A stretch of DNA of 64,000 nt from NCBI GenBank assembly GCA_037178975.1, contig JASJZH010000006.1, forward strand, positions 496,001 to 560,000. Reading direction: 5' to 3'. The notes under the pieces were generated by a model. It ran no database searches. It was not told where the DNA came from and saw nothing but the letters and a program-made list of their open reading frames with translations. The stretch comes from Oscheius tipulae. Its lineage: Eukaryota; Nematoda; Chromadorea; Rhabditida; Rhabditidae. The stretch's first letter is position 1. The number at the start of each line of letters is the position of its first letter. Below are positions 53,801-64,000 of this stretch, one piece after another. A program made the translations under genes and the position numbers.

Positions 53801-56800
53801 GTCGATGTCGTCGTTGGAGTCGTGCTCGTGGTGGACGTCGATGTTGTCGTTGGAGTCGTGCTCGTGGTGGACGTCGATGTTGTCGTTGGAGTCGTGCTCG
53901 TGGTGGACGTCGATGTCGTCGTTGGAGTCGTGCTCGTGGTGGACGTCGATGTTGTCGTTGGAGTCGTGCTCGTGGTGGACGTCGATGTCGTCGTTGGAGT
54001 CGTGCTCGTTGTAGACGTGGACGTTGTGCTAGTCGACGTGGACGTTGTCGTTGGAGTCGTGCTCGTGGTAGACGTCGATGTCGTCGTTGGAATCGTGCTC
54101 GTGGTGGACGTGGACGTTGTGCTAGTCGACGTGGACGTTGTCGTTGGAGTCGTGCTCGTAGTGGAAGTCGATGTTGTCGTTGGAGTCGTGCTCGTTGTAG
54201 ACGTGGACGTTGTGCTAGTCGACGTGGACGTTGTCGTTGGAGTCGTGCTCGTAGTGGAAGTCGATGTTGTCGTTGGAGTCGTGCTCGTGGTGGACGTCGA
54301 TGTTGTCGTTGGAGTCGTGCTCGTGGTAGACGTCGATGTTGTCGTTGGAGTCGTGCTCGTGGTGGACGTCGATGTTGTCGTTGGAGTCGTGCTCGTGGTA
54401 GACGTGGACGTTGTGCTAGTCGACGTGGACGTTGTCGTCGGAGTCGTGCTCGTGGTGGACGTCGATGTCGTCGTTGGAGTCGTGCTCGTGGTAGACGTGG
54501 ACGTTGTGCTAGTCGACGTGGACGTTGTCGTTGGAGTCGTGCTCGTGGTAGACGTCGATGTCGTCGTTGGAGTCGTGCTCGTTGTAGACGTGGACGTTGT
54601 GCTAGTCGACGTGGACGTTGTCGTTGGAGTCGTGCTCGTAGTGGAAGTCGATGTTGTCGTTGGAGTCGTGCTCGTTGTAGACGTGGACGTTGTGCTAGTC
54701 GACGTGGACGTTGTCGTTGGAGTCGTGCTCGTGGTAGACGTCGATGTCGTCGTTGGAGTCGTGCTCGTAGTGGAAGTCGATGTTGTCGTTGGAGTCGTGC
54801 TCGTTGTAGACGTGGACGTTGTGCTAGTCGACGTGGACGTTGTCGTTGGAGTCGTGCTCGTGGTAGACGTCGATGTCGTCGTTGGAGTCGTGCTCGTGGT
54901 GGACGTCGATGTTGTCGTTGGAGTCGTGCTCGTTGTAGACGTGGACGTTGTGCTAGTCGACGTGGACGTTGTCGTTGGAGTCGTGCTCGTGGTAGACGTC
55001 GATGTCGTCGTTGGAGTCGTGCTCGTGGTGGACGTCGATGTCGTCGTTGGAGTCGTGCTCGTTGTAGACGTGGACGTTGTGCTAGTCGACGTGGACGTTG
55101 TCGTTGGAGTCGTGCTCGTGGTAGACGTCGATGTCGTCGTTGGAGTCGTGCTCGTGGTGGACGTCGATGTTGTCGTTGGAGTCGTGCTCGTTGTAGACGT
55201 GGACGTTGTGCTAGTCGACGTGGACGTTGTCGTTGGAGTCGTGCTCGTGGTAGACGTCGATGTCGTCGTTGGAGTCGTGCTCGTGGTGGACGTGGACGTT
55301 GTGCTAGTCGACGTGGACGTTGTCGTTGGAGTCGTGCTCGTGGTGGACGTCGATGTTGTCGTTGGAGTCGTGCTCGTGGTAGACGTGGACGTTGTGCTAG
55401 TCGACGTAGACGTTGTCGTTGGAGTCGTGCTCGTGGTGGAAGTCGATGTTGTCGTTGGAGTCGTGCTCGTGGTGGACGTCGATGTCGTCGTTGGAGTCGT
55501 GCTCGTGCTAGACGTGGACGTTGTGCTAGTCGACGTGGACGTTGTCGTTGGAGTCGTGCTCGTGGTGGAAGTCGATGTTGTCGTTGGAGTCGTGCTCGTT
55601 GTAGACGTGGACGTTGTGCTAGTCGACGTGGACGTTGTCGTTGGAGTCGTGCTCGTGGTAGACGTCGATGTCGTCGTTGGAATCGTGCTCGTGGTGGACG
55701 TCGATGTTGTCGTTGGAGTCGTGCTCGTGGTAGACGTGGACGTTGTGCTAGTCGACGTAGACGTTGTCGTTGGAGTCGTGCTCGTGGTGGAAGTCGATGT
55801 TGTCGTTGGAGTCGTGCTCGTGGTGGACGTCGATGTCGTCGTTGGAGTCGTGCTCGTGGTAGACGTGGACGTTGTGCTAGTCGACGTGGACGTTGTCGTT
55901 GGAGTCGTGCTCGTGGTGGAAGTCGATGTTGTCGTTGGAGTCGTGCTCGTGGTAGACGTGGACGTTGTGCTAGTCGACGTGGACGTTGTCGTTGGTGTCG
56001 TGCTCGTGGTAGACGTCGATGTCGTCGTTGGAGTCGTGCTCGTGGTGGACGTCGATGTTGTCGTTGGAGTCGTGCTCGTGGTGGACGTCGATGTTGTCGT
56101 TGGAGTCGTGCTCGTGGTAGACGTCGATGTCGTCGTTGGAGTCGTGCTCGTGGTGGACGTGGACGTTGTGCTAGTCGACGTGGACGTTGTCGTTGGAGTC
56201 GTGCTAGTGGTAGACGTCGATGTCGTCGTTGGAGTCGTGCTCGTGGTGGAAGTCGATGTTGTCGTTGGAGTCGTGCTCGTTGTAGACGTGGACGTTGTGC
56301 TAGTCGACGTGGACGTTGTCGTTGGAGTCGTGCTCGTGGTAGACGTCGATGTCGTCGTTGGAGTCGTGCTCGTGGTGGAAGTCGATGTTGTCGTTGGAGT
56401 CGTGCTCGTTGTAGACGTGGACGTTGTGCTAGTCGACGTGGACGTTGTCGTTGGAGTCGTGCTCGTGGTAGACGTCGATGTCGTCGTTGGAGTCGTGCTC
56501 GTGGTAGACGTGGACGTTGTGCTAGTCGACGTGGACGTTGTCGTTGGAGTCGTGCTCGTGGTGGAAGTCGATGTTGTCGTTGGAGTCGTGCTCGTTGTAG
56601 ACGTGGACGTTGTGCTAGTCGACGTGGACGTTGTCGTTGGTGTCGTGCTCGTGGTAGACGTCGATGTCGTCGTTGGAGTCGTGCTCGTGGTGGACGTCGA
56701 TGTCGTCGTTGGAGTCGTGCTCGTGGTAGACGTGGACGTTGTGCTAGTCGACGTGGACGTTGTCGTTGGAGTCGTGCTCGTGGTAGACGTCGATGTCGTC

Positions 56801-59800
56801 GTTGGAGTCGTGCTCGTGGTGGACGTCGATGTTGTCGTTGGAGTCGTGCTCGTGGTGGACGTCGATGTTGTCGTTGGAGTCGTGCTCGTGGTAGACGTCG
56901 ATGTCGTCGTTGGAGTCGTGCTCGTGGTGGACGTGGACGTTGTGCTAGTCGACGTGGACGTTGTCGTTGGAGTCGTGCTAGTGGTAGACGTCGATGTCGT
57001 CGTTGGAGTCGTGCTCGTGGTAGACGTGGACGTTGTGCTAGTCGACGTGGACGTTGTCGTTGGAGTCGTGCTCGTCGTAGACGTCGATGTCGTCGTTGGA
57101 GTCGTGCTCGTGGTGGACGTGGACGTTGTGCTAGTCGACGTGGACGTTGTCGTTGGAGTCGTGCTCGTGGTGGACGTCGATGTTGTCGTTGGAGTCGTGC
57201 TCGTGGTGGACGTCGATGTTGTCGTTGGAGTCGTGCTCGTGGTAGACGTGGACGTTGTGCTAGTCGACGTAGACGTTGTCGTTGGAGTCGTGCTCGTGGT
57301 GGAAGTCGATGTTGTCGTTGGAGTCGTGCTCGTTGTAGACGTGGACGTTGTGCTAGTCGACGTGGACGTTGTCGTTGGAGTCGTGCTAGTGGTAGACGTC
57401 GATGTCGTCGTTGGAGTCGTGCTCGTGGTAGACGTGGACGTTGTGCTAGTCGACGTGGACGTTGTCGTTGGAGTCGTGCTCGTGGTAGACGTCGATGTCG
57501 TCGTTGGAGTCGTGCTCGTGGTGGACGTGGACGTTGTGCTAGTCGACGTGGACGTTGTCGTTGGAGTCGTGCTCGTGGTAGACGTCGATGTCGTCGTTGG
57601 AATCGTGCTCGTGGTGGACGTCGATGTTGTCGTTGGAGTCGTGCTCGTGGTAGACGTGGACGTTGTGCTAGTCGACGTAGACGTTGTCGTTGGAGTCGTG
57701 CTCGTGGTGGAAGTCGATGTTGTCGTTGGAGTCGTGCTCGTGGTGGACGTCGATGTCGTCGTTGGAGTCGTGCTCGTGGTAGACGTGGACGTTGTGCTAG
57801 TCGACGTGGACGTTGTCGTTGGAGTCGTGCTCGTGGTGGAAGTCGATGTTGTCGTTGGAGTCGTGCTCGTTGTAGACGTGGACGTTGTGCTAGTCGACGT
57901 GGACGTTGTCGTTGGTGTCGTGCTCGTGGTAGACGTCGATGTCGTCGTTGGAGTCGTGCTCGTGGTGGACGTCGATGTTGTCGTTGGAGTCGTGCTCGTG
58001 GTGGACGTCGATGTTGTCGTTGGAGTCGTGCTCGTGGTAGACGTCGATGTCGTCGTTGGAGTCGTGCTCGTGGTAGACGTGGACGTTGTGCTAGTCGACG
58101 TGGACGTTGTCGTTGGAGTCGTGCTAGTGGTAGACGTCGATGTCGTCGTTGGAGTCGTGCTCGTGGTAGACGTGGACGTTGTGCTAGTCGACGTGGACGT
58201 TGTCGTTGGAGTCGTGCTAGTGGTAGACGTCGATGTCGTCGTTGGAGTCGTGCTCGTGGTAGACGTGGACGTTGTGCTAGTCGACGTGGACGTTGTCGTT
58301 GGAGTCGTGCTCGTGGTAGACGTCGATGTCGTCGTTGGAATCGTGCTCGTGGTGGACGTCGATGTCGTCGTTGGAATCGTGCTCGTGGTGGACGTCGATG
58401 TCGTCGTTGGAGTCGTGCTCGTGGTAGACGTGGACGTTGTGCTAGTCGACGTGGACGTTGTCGTTGGAGTCGTGCTCGTGGTGGAAGTCGATGTTGTCGT
58501 TGGAGTCGTGCTCGTTGTAGACGTGGACGTTGTGCTAGTCGACGAGGACGTTGTCGTTGGTGTCGTGCTCGTGGTAGACGTCGATGTCGTCGTTGGAGTC
58601 GTGCTCGTGGTGGACGTCGATGTTGTCGTTGGAGTCGTGCTCGTGGTGGACGTCGATGTTGTCGTTGGAGTCGTGCTCGTGGTAGACGTCGATGTCGTCG
58701 TTGGAGTCGTGCTCGTGGTAGACGTGGACGTTGTGCTAGTCGACGTGGACGTTGTCGTTGGAGTCGTGCTAGTGGTAGACGTCGATGTCGTCGTTGGAGT
58801 CGTGCTCGTGGTAGACGTGGACGTTGTGCTAGTCGACGTGGACGTTGTCGTTGGAGTCGTGCTAGTGGTAGACGTCGATGTCGTCGTTGGAGTCGTGCTC
58901 GTGGTAGACGTGGACGTTGTGCTAGTCGACGTGGACGTTGTCGTTGGAGTCGTGCTCGTGGTGGAAGTCGATGTTGTCGTTGGAGTCGTGCTCGTTGTAG
59001 ACGTGGACGTTGTGCTAGTCGACGTGGACGTTGTCGTTGGAGTCGTGCTCGTGGTAGACGTCGATGTCGTCGTTGGAGTCGTGCTCGTGGTAGACGTGGA
59101 CGTTGTGCTAGTCGACGTGGACGTTGTCGTTGGAGTCGTGCTCGTGGTGGAAGTCGATGTTGTCGTTGGAGTCGTGCTCGTTGTAGACGTGGACGTTGTG
59201 CTAGTCGACGTGGACGTTGTCGTTGGTGTCGTGCTCGTGGTAGACGTCGATGTCGTCGTTGGAGTCGTGCTCGTGGTGGACGTCGATGTTGTCGTTGGAG
59301 TCGTGCTCGTGGTGGACGTCGATGTTGTCGTTGGAGTCGTGCTCGTGGTAGACGTCGATGTCGTCGTTGGAGTCGTGCTCGTGGTAGACGTGGACGTTGT
59401 GCTAGTCGACGTGGACGTTGTGCTAGTCGACGTGGACGTTGTCGTTGGAGTCGTGCTCGTGGTAGACGTGGACGTTGTGCTAGTCGACGTGGACGTTGTC
59501 GTTGGAGTCGTGCTAGTGGTAGACGTCGATGTCGTCGTTGGAGTCGTGCTCGTGGTAGACGTGGACGTTGTGCTAGTCGACGTGGACGTTGTCGTTGGAG
59601 TCGTGCTCGTGGTAGACGTCGAGGTCGTCGTTGGAGTCGTGCTCGTGGTGGACGTGGACGTTGTGCTAGTCGACGTGGACGTTGTCGTTGGAGTCGTGCT
59701 CGTGGTGGACGTCGATGTTGTCGTTGGAGTCGTGCTCGTGGTGGACGTCGATGTTGTCGTTGGAGTCGTGCTCGTGGTGGACGTCGATGTTGTCGTTGGA

Positions 59801-62800
59801 GTCGTGCTCGTGGTAGACGTCGATGTCGTCGTTGGAGTCGTGCTCGTGGTGGAAGTCGATGTTGTCGTTGGAGTCGTGCTCGTGGTAGACGTCGATGTCG
59901 TCGTTGGAGTCGTGCTCGTGGTGGACGTCGATGTTGTCGTTGGAGTCGTGCTCGTGGTAGACGTCGATGTCGTCGTTGGAGTCGTGCTCGTGGTGGAAGT
60001 CGATGTTGTCGTTGGAGTCGTGCTCGTGGTAGACGTCGATGTCGTCGTTGGAGTCGTGCTCGTGGTGGACGTGGACGTTGTGCTAGTCGACGTGGACGTT
60101 GTCGTTGGAGTCGTGCTCGTGGTGGACGTCGATGTTGTCGTTGGAGTCGTGCTCGTGGTGGACGTCGATGTTGTCGTTGGAGTCGTGCTCGTGGTGGACG
60201 TCGATGTTGTCGTTGGAGTCGTGCTCGTGGTAGACGTGGACGTTGTGCTAGTCGACGTAGACGTTGTCGTCGGAGTCGTGCTCGTGGTGGACGTCGATGT
60301 CGTCGTTGGAGTCGTGCTCGTGGTGGACGTCGATGTTGTCGTTGGAGTCGTGCTCGTGGTGGACGTCGATGTTGTCGTTGGAGTCGTGCTCGTGGTGGAC
60401 GTCGATGTTGTCGTTGGAGTCGTGCTCGTGGTAGACGTGGACGTTGTGCTAGTCGACGTGGACGTTGTCGTTGGAGTCGTGCTCGTGGTGGAAGTCGATG
60501 TTGTCGTTGGAGTCGTGCTCGTGGTAGACGTCGATGTCGTCGTTGGAGTCGTGCTCGTGGTGGACGTGGACGTTGTGCTAGTCGACGTGGACGTTGTCGT
60601 TGGAGTCGTGCTCGTGGTGGAAGTCGATGTTGTCGTTGGAGTCGTGCTCGTGGTAGACGTGGACGTTGTGCTAGTCGACGTAGACGTTGTCGTTGGAGTC
60701 GTGCTCGTGGTGGAAGTCGATGTTGTCGTTGGAGTCGTGCTCGTGGTAGACGTCGATGTCGTCGTTGGAGTCGTGCTCGTGGTGGACGTGGACGTTGTGC
60801 TAGTCGACGTGGACGTTGTCGTTGGAGTCGTGCTCGTGGTGGAAGTCGATGTTGTCGTTGGAGTCGTGCTCGTTGTAGACGTGGACGTTGTGCTAGTCGA
60901 CGTGGACGTTGTCGTTGGAGTCGTGCTCGTGGTGGACGTCGATGTTGTCGTTGGAATCGTGCTCGTGGTGGACGTCGATGTCGTCGTTGGAGTCGTGCTC
61001 GTGGTAGACGTGGACGTTGTGCTAGTCGACGTGGACGTTGTCGTTGGAGTCGTGCTCGTGGTGGACGTCGATGTTGTCGTTGGAATCGTGCTCGTGGTGG
61101 ACGTCGATGTTGTCGTTGGAGTCGTGCTCGTGGTGGACGTGGACGTTGTGCTAGTCGACGTGGACGTTGTCGTTGGAGTCGTGCTCGTGGTGGACGTCGA
61201 TGTTGTCGTTGGAATCGTGCTCGTGGTGGACGTCGATGTTGTCGTTGGAGTCGTGCTCGTGGTGGACGTGGACGTTGTGCTAGTCGACGTGGACGTTGTC
61301 GTTGGAGTCGTGCTCGTGGTGGAAGTCGATGTTGTCGTTGGAGTCGTGCTCGTTGTAGACGTCGATGTCGTCGTTGGAGTCGTGCTCGTGGTGGACGTCG
61401 ATGTTGTCGTTGGAGTCGTGCTCGTGGTGGACGTCGATGTTGTCGTTGGAGTCGTGCTCGTGGTGGACGTCGATGTTGTCGTTGGAGTCGTGCTCGTGGT
61501 AGACGTGGACGTTGTGCTAGTCGACGTAGACGTTGTCGTCGGAGTCGTGCTCGTGGTGGACGTCGATGTCGTCGTTGGAGTCGTGCTCGTGGTAGACGTG
61601 GACGTTGTGCTAGTCGACGTGGACGTTGTCGTTGGAGTCGTGCTCGTGGTAGACGTCGATGTCGTCGTTGGAGTCGTGCTCGTGGTGGACGTGGACGTTG
61701 TGCTAGTCGACGTGGACGTTGTCGTTGGAGTCGTGCTCGTGGTGGAAGTCGATGTTGTCGTTGGAGTCGTGCTCGTTGTAGACGTGGACGTTGTGCTAGT
61801 CGACGTGGACGTTGTCGTTGGAGTCGTGCTCGTGGTGGACGTCGATGTTGTCGTTGGTGTCGTGCTCGTGGTGGACGTCGATGTCGTCGTTGGAGTCGTG
61901 CTAGTGGTAGACGTGGACGTTGTGCTAGTCGATGTGGACGTTGTCGTTGGAGTCGTGCTCGTGGTAGACGTCGATGTCGTCGTTGGAGTCGTGCTCGTGG
62001 TGGACGTCGATGTTGTCGTTGGAGTCGTGCTCGTTGTAGACGTGGACGTTGTGCTAGTCGACGTGGACGTTGTCGTTGGAGTCGTGCTCGTGGTGGACGT
62101 CGATGTTGTCGTTGGAGTCGTGCTCGTGGTAGACGTCGATGTCGTCGTTGGAGTCGTGCTCGTTGTAGACGTGGACGTTGTGCTAGTCGACGTGGACGTT
62201 GTCGTTGGAGTCGTGCTCGTGGTAGACGTCGATGTCGTCGTTGGAGTCGTGCTCGTGGTAGACGTCGATGTCGTCGTTGGAGTCGTGCTCGTGGTGGACG
62301 TCGATGTCGTCGTTGGAGTCGTGCTCGTGGTAGACGTGGACGTTGTGCTAGTCGACGTGGACGTTGTCGTTGGAGTCGTGCTCGTGGTGGACGTCGATGT
62401 TGTCGTTGGAGTCGTGCTCGTGGTGGACGTCGATGTCGTCGTTGGAGTCGTGCTCGTTGTAGACGTGGACGTTGTGCTAGTCGACGTGGACGTTGTCGTT
62501 GGAGTCGTGCTCGTGGTAGACGTCGATGTCGTCGTTGGAGTCGTGCTCGTGGTGGACGTCGATGTGGTCGTTGGAGTCGTGCTCGTGGTGGACGTCGATG
62601 TTGTCGTTGGAGTCGTGCTCGTGGTGGACGTCGATGTCGTCGTTGGAGTCGTGCTCGTGGTGGACGTCGATGTCGTCGTTGGAGTCGTGCTCGTGGTAGA
62701 CGTGGACGTTGTGCTAGTCGACGTGGACGTTGTCGTTGGAGTCGTGCTCGTGGTGGACGTCGATGTTGTCGTTGGAGTCGTGCTCGTGGTGGACGTCGAT

Positions 62801-64000
62801 GTCGTCGTTGGAGTCGTGCTCGTTGTAGACGTGGACGTTGTGCTAGTCGACGTGGACGTTGTCGTTGGAGTCGTGCTCGTGGTGGACGTCGATGTCGTCG
62901 TTGGAGTCGTGCTCGTTGTAGACGTGGACGTTGTGCTAGTCGACGTGGACGTTGTCGTTGGAGTCGTGCTCGTGGTAGACGTCGATGTCGTCGTTGGAGT
63001 CGTGCTCGTTGTAGACGTGGACGTTGTGCTAGTCGACGTGGACGTTGTCGTTGGAGTCGTGCTCGTGGTAGACGTCGATGTCGTCGTTGGAGTCGTGCTC
63101 GTGGTAGACGTCGATGTCGTCGTTGGAGTCGTGCTCGTGGTGGACGTCGATGTCGTCGTTGGAGTCGTGCTCGTGGTAGACGTGGACGTTGTGCTAGTCG
63201 ACGTGGACGTTGTCGTTGGAGTCGTGCTCGTGGTGGACGTCGATGTTGTCGTTGGAGTCGTGCTCGTGGTGGACGTCGATGTCGTCGTTGGAGTCGTGCT
63301 CGTTGTAGACGTGGACGTTGTGCTAGTCGACGTGGACGTTGTCGTTGGAGTCGTGCTCGTGGTAGACGTCGATGTCGTCGTTGGAGTCGTGCTCGTGGTG
63401 GACGTCGATGTTGTCGTTGGAGTCGTGCTCGTGGTGGACGTCGATGTTGTCGTTGGAGTCGTGCTCGTGGTAGACGTCGATGTCGTCGTTGGAGTCGTGC
63501 TCGTGGTGGACGTGGACGTTGTGCTAGTCGACGTGGACGTTGTCGTTGGAGTCGTGCTCGTGGTAGACGTCGATGTCGTCGTTGGAGTCGTGCTCGTTGT
63601 AGACGTGGACGTTGTGCTAGTCGACGTGGACGTTGTCGTTGGAGTCGTGCTCGTGGTGGACGTCGATGTTGTCGTTGGAGTCGTGCTCGTGGTGGACGTC
63701 GATGTCGTCGTTGGAGTCGTGCTCGTTGTAGACGTGGACGTTGTGCTAGTCGACGTGGACGTTGTCGTTGGAGTCGTGCTCGTGGTGGACGTCGATGTTG
63801 TCGTTGGAGTCGTGCTCGTGGTAGACGTCGATGTCGTCGTTGGAGTCGTGCTCGTGGTGGACGTCGATGTTGTCGTTGGAGTCGTGCTCGTGGTGGACGT
63901 CGATGTTGTCGTTGGAGTCGTGCTCGTGGTAGACGTCGATGTCGTCGTTGGAGTCGTGCTCGTGGTGGACGTGGACGTTGTGCTAGTCGACGTGGACGTT
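38878..64000 (-). CDS. Giant secreted mucin with C-terminal TSP1-like modules (5' end outside window)
   Basis: The gene reads right to left. A Thr/Ser/Pro-only exon enters from the window edge and ends at 42204. Many small exons follow, for example 42167-42029, 41986-41933, 41802-41739, 41697-41590, 41548-41507, 41460-41386, 41345-41251, 41210-41072, 41033-40643, down to a stop at 38878-38880. They encode about nine thrombospondin-1-like modules (GGIWSEWATAGTCGDTCGSC, GVWSEWSAGGTCSDTCGNCG, GSWSEWTADRQCTDYCGACG, LWSPWTAWTTCSATCGLCG and others), most alternating with a second Cys block of the form CxYPRxSCCxPY...C. TSP1 repeats bind glycans and matrix; the Thr/Ser array would be densely O-glycosylated. 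No membrane helix is seen at the C-terminus (GGKFVCA), so a secreted or coat protein is likely. Two introns use GC donors. The start, signal peptide and total length cannot be seen. Confidence 0.82.
42250..64000 (-). repeat. Coding tandem array of 36- and 57-bp units
   Basis: About 21.7 kb built almost entirely of two unit types, both multiples of three. The 36-bp unit encodes TSTTSTTPTTTS; the 57-bp unit adds 21 bp, giving TSTSTTSTSTTSTTPTTTS. Rare exceptions keep frame: a 9-bp-short unit near 52175 and an extra 21-bp block near 59415. I found no in-frame stop on the minus strand through to 64000. Differences between units are mostly synonymous; occasional Ala, Met, Ile or Leu replacements occur, such as CCAGCG near 45999. 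The Met at 53763 is a Thr-to-Met variant inside the array, not a start codon. The plus strand is strongly G/T-biased. The array is likely unstable in length and hard to assemble. Confidence 0.93.

Noticed and set aside
43524-54014. Long plus-strand open frames reading MLSLESCSWWTS repeats across the mucin array
   Set aside because: They are antisense shadows of the Thr/Ser/Pro units; each ends at the TAG created by the 57-bp unit, and no splice or start logic supports them.
42250-64000. CRISPR-like regular repeats
   Set aside because: Units are directly adjacent without unique spacers, keep a coding frame and lie in an animal-type gene.

Overview
The window looks like a compact invertebrate (metazoan) nuclear genome. 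Protein-coding genes are split by many very short GT-AG introns (commonly 38-50 nt, pyrimidine-rich acceptors ending TTTCAG or TTTTAG). The families are animal ones: Ig-superfamily receptor, C-type lectins, bestrophin, rhodopsin-like GPCR, receptor tyrosine kinase, 17-beta-HSD12-like reductase, mariner transposon, and a TSP1/mucin protein. A nematode is my best guess, but the sequence alone does not exclude another small-intron animal such as a larvacean tunicate; three GC-AG introns and one intron that seems to end in CG argue for some caution. All exon models were spliced by eye and checked for phase. Individual boundaries may be off by a base.

Layout. 1-4.2 kb: no gene, one MITE-like inverted repeat. 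4.2-8.2 kb (+): Ig-domain type I receptor with three alternative 3' coding exons carrying tyrosine and PDZ motifs. 9.4-12.0 kb (-): acidic single-pass membrane protein with a small Cys-rich ectodomain and a tRNA-like SINE in its last intron. 13.2-14.4 kb (-): two-domain secreted C-type lectin. 14.9-16.3 kb (-) and 19.3-20.5 kb (+): two inverted paralogues of a secreted family I do not recognise, with a decayed C-type lectin (16.7-17.6 kb) between them. 17.6-23.4 kb: otherwise repeats and a minisatellite. 23.5-25.8 kb (+): bestrophin. 26.3-33.1 kb (-): GPCR whose 4.5-kb intron hosts a complete receptor tyrosine kinase gene (28.7-31.6 kb, +). 33.3-34.6 kb (+): small PPxY protein with an antisense Cys-rich peptide gene in its intron. 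35.7-37.0 kb (+): HSD17B12-like reductase. 37.4-38.6 kb: dead mariner element. 38.9 kb to the right edge (-): one giant secreted mucin, with TSP1-like modules at the C-terminus and a Thr/Ser/Pro array of about 21.7 kb that runs off the window.

Taken together, the window is rich in secreted and cell-surface genes: lectins, mucin/TSP1, Ig receptor with inhibitory-type motif, GPCR, RTK and Cys-rich peptide. No operon-like clustering is evident. The strongest candidates for something undescribed are the giant mucin array and its higher-order structure, the duplicated lectin-plus-novel-secreted-protein cassette, the alternative-tail Ig receptor, and the RTK nested inside the GPCR.
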